The notes under the pieces were generated by a model. That model was not told where the DNA came from and searched no databases. It was given only the letters and a program-made list of their open reading frames with translations. Shown in pieces: positions 15,229-15,486 of a DNA stretch of 15,486 nt. Position 1 is the stretch's first letter, and every line of letters starts with the position of its first letter. The DNA is from CAZDUS01 sp044344495 (GTDB taxonomy: Bacteria > Verrucomicrobiota > Kiritimatiellia > CAIKKV01 > CAITUY01), in the NCBI GenBank assembly GCA_044344495.1, contig JBIJCW010000031.1:1-15486 (forward strand), in the 5' to 3' direction. Made by a program: the position numbers and the translations under genes.

Positions 15229-15486
15229 TTAACGGCGTATTTCCAGCGGTTCGCTGCGCTGACTTTCGAGACCGTCGACATCGATGGATGATATTTGAAC
15301 GTTGAGTTTCGCGCCCACATTGGTTGCGTGCAGGGCGAATTCCGTTCCATCGGTATTGCCGAGCGGGGCGGCTCCAAGTCCCAGAACCCCTTTTTTCCAT
15401 ACCCGATACTGTTTGATGTCAGGTTGAGGCGGGGCGTTCCATGACAGCAGCGCCTGATTGTCGATCCATGTGACTTTCATGCCAGT
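15229..15486 (-). CDS. C-terminal end of a fibronectin type III protein (runs off the right edge)
   Basis: The last 85 residues of a gene that enters from the right end of the window. ALLSWNAPPQPDIKQYRVWK, then an LNVQISSIDVDGLESQRSEP strand, are the typical B-C and F-G strands of a fibronectin type III domain. Such domains serve adhesion, spacing or carbohydrate-associated roles in extracellular proteins. A Met at 15480 is probably internal, since the frame continues to the window edge and the domain's first strand begins there. It ends 25 bases before the large zinc-ribbon gene on the same strand, so it likely belongs to that operon. Its full size and other domains cannot be seen. Confidence 0.7.
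   Translation of the reverse strand, partial: TGMKVTWIDNQALLSWNAPPQPDIKQYRVWKKGVLGLGAAPLGNTDGTEFALHATNVGAKLNVQISSIDVDGLESQRSEPLEIRR

Overview
The window reads as chromosomal DNA from a GC-rich Gram-negative bacterium: several signal peptides, a GT-C polymer glycosyltransferase and good Shine-Dalgarno (SD) sites before most genes. The UROD-like methyltransferase-family gene, the nucleotidyltransferase pair and abundant palindromic or 9-bp-periodic intergenic repeats recall PVC-superphylum genomes (Kiritimatiellota, Lentisphaerota, Verrucomicrobiota). That placement is an inference from style, not a proven assignment. No rRNA, tRNA, CRISPR array, transposase or integrase is visible.

Left part (1-1836, + strand): a uroporphyrinogen-decarboxylase-superfamily protein without the usual zinc ligands, then a compact overlapping pair, a 53-residue basic protein and a MNT-type nucleotidyltransferase, with its own plausible promoter.

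Middle part (1837-9643, mostly - strand): envelope or exopolysaccharide genes. Read 5' to 3' on the minus strand these are a UDP-sugar 4-epimerase, a DegT/StrS sugar aminotransferase, a UDP-GlcNAc-type 6-dehydrogenase and, past a small + strand membrane protein, a very large GT39-like membrane glycosyltransferase. The gaps between them hold three kinds of intergenic repeat: three tandem 44-bp hairpin units, three tandem 30-bp units, and 9-bp-periodic CGCAAAG-type repeats.

Right part (9720-15486, - strand): the most unusual region. The end of a fibronectin type III protein is followed 25 bp later by four genes joined by 1-4 bp start/stop overlaps. All four encode proteins with signal peptides: an about 1116-residue hydrophilic LEA-like protein ending in four tandem zinc ribbons, a 96-residue coiled-coil protein, a CsgG/TolB/FlgT-like protein, and a 335-residue coiled-coil protein. 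The first and last of the four share an ungapped 41-residue glycine-zipper-like module ending in IFD plus two N or H residues. I infer an exported complex or export apparatus that I do not recognise as a described system; it is the best candidate here for new biology.
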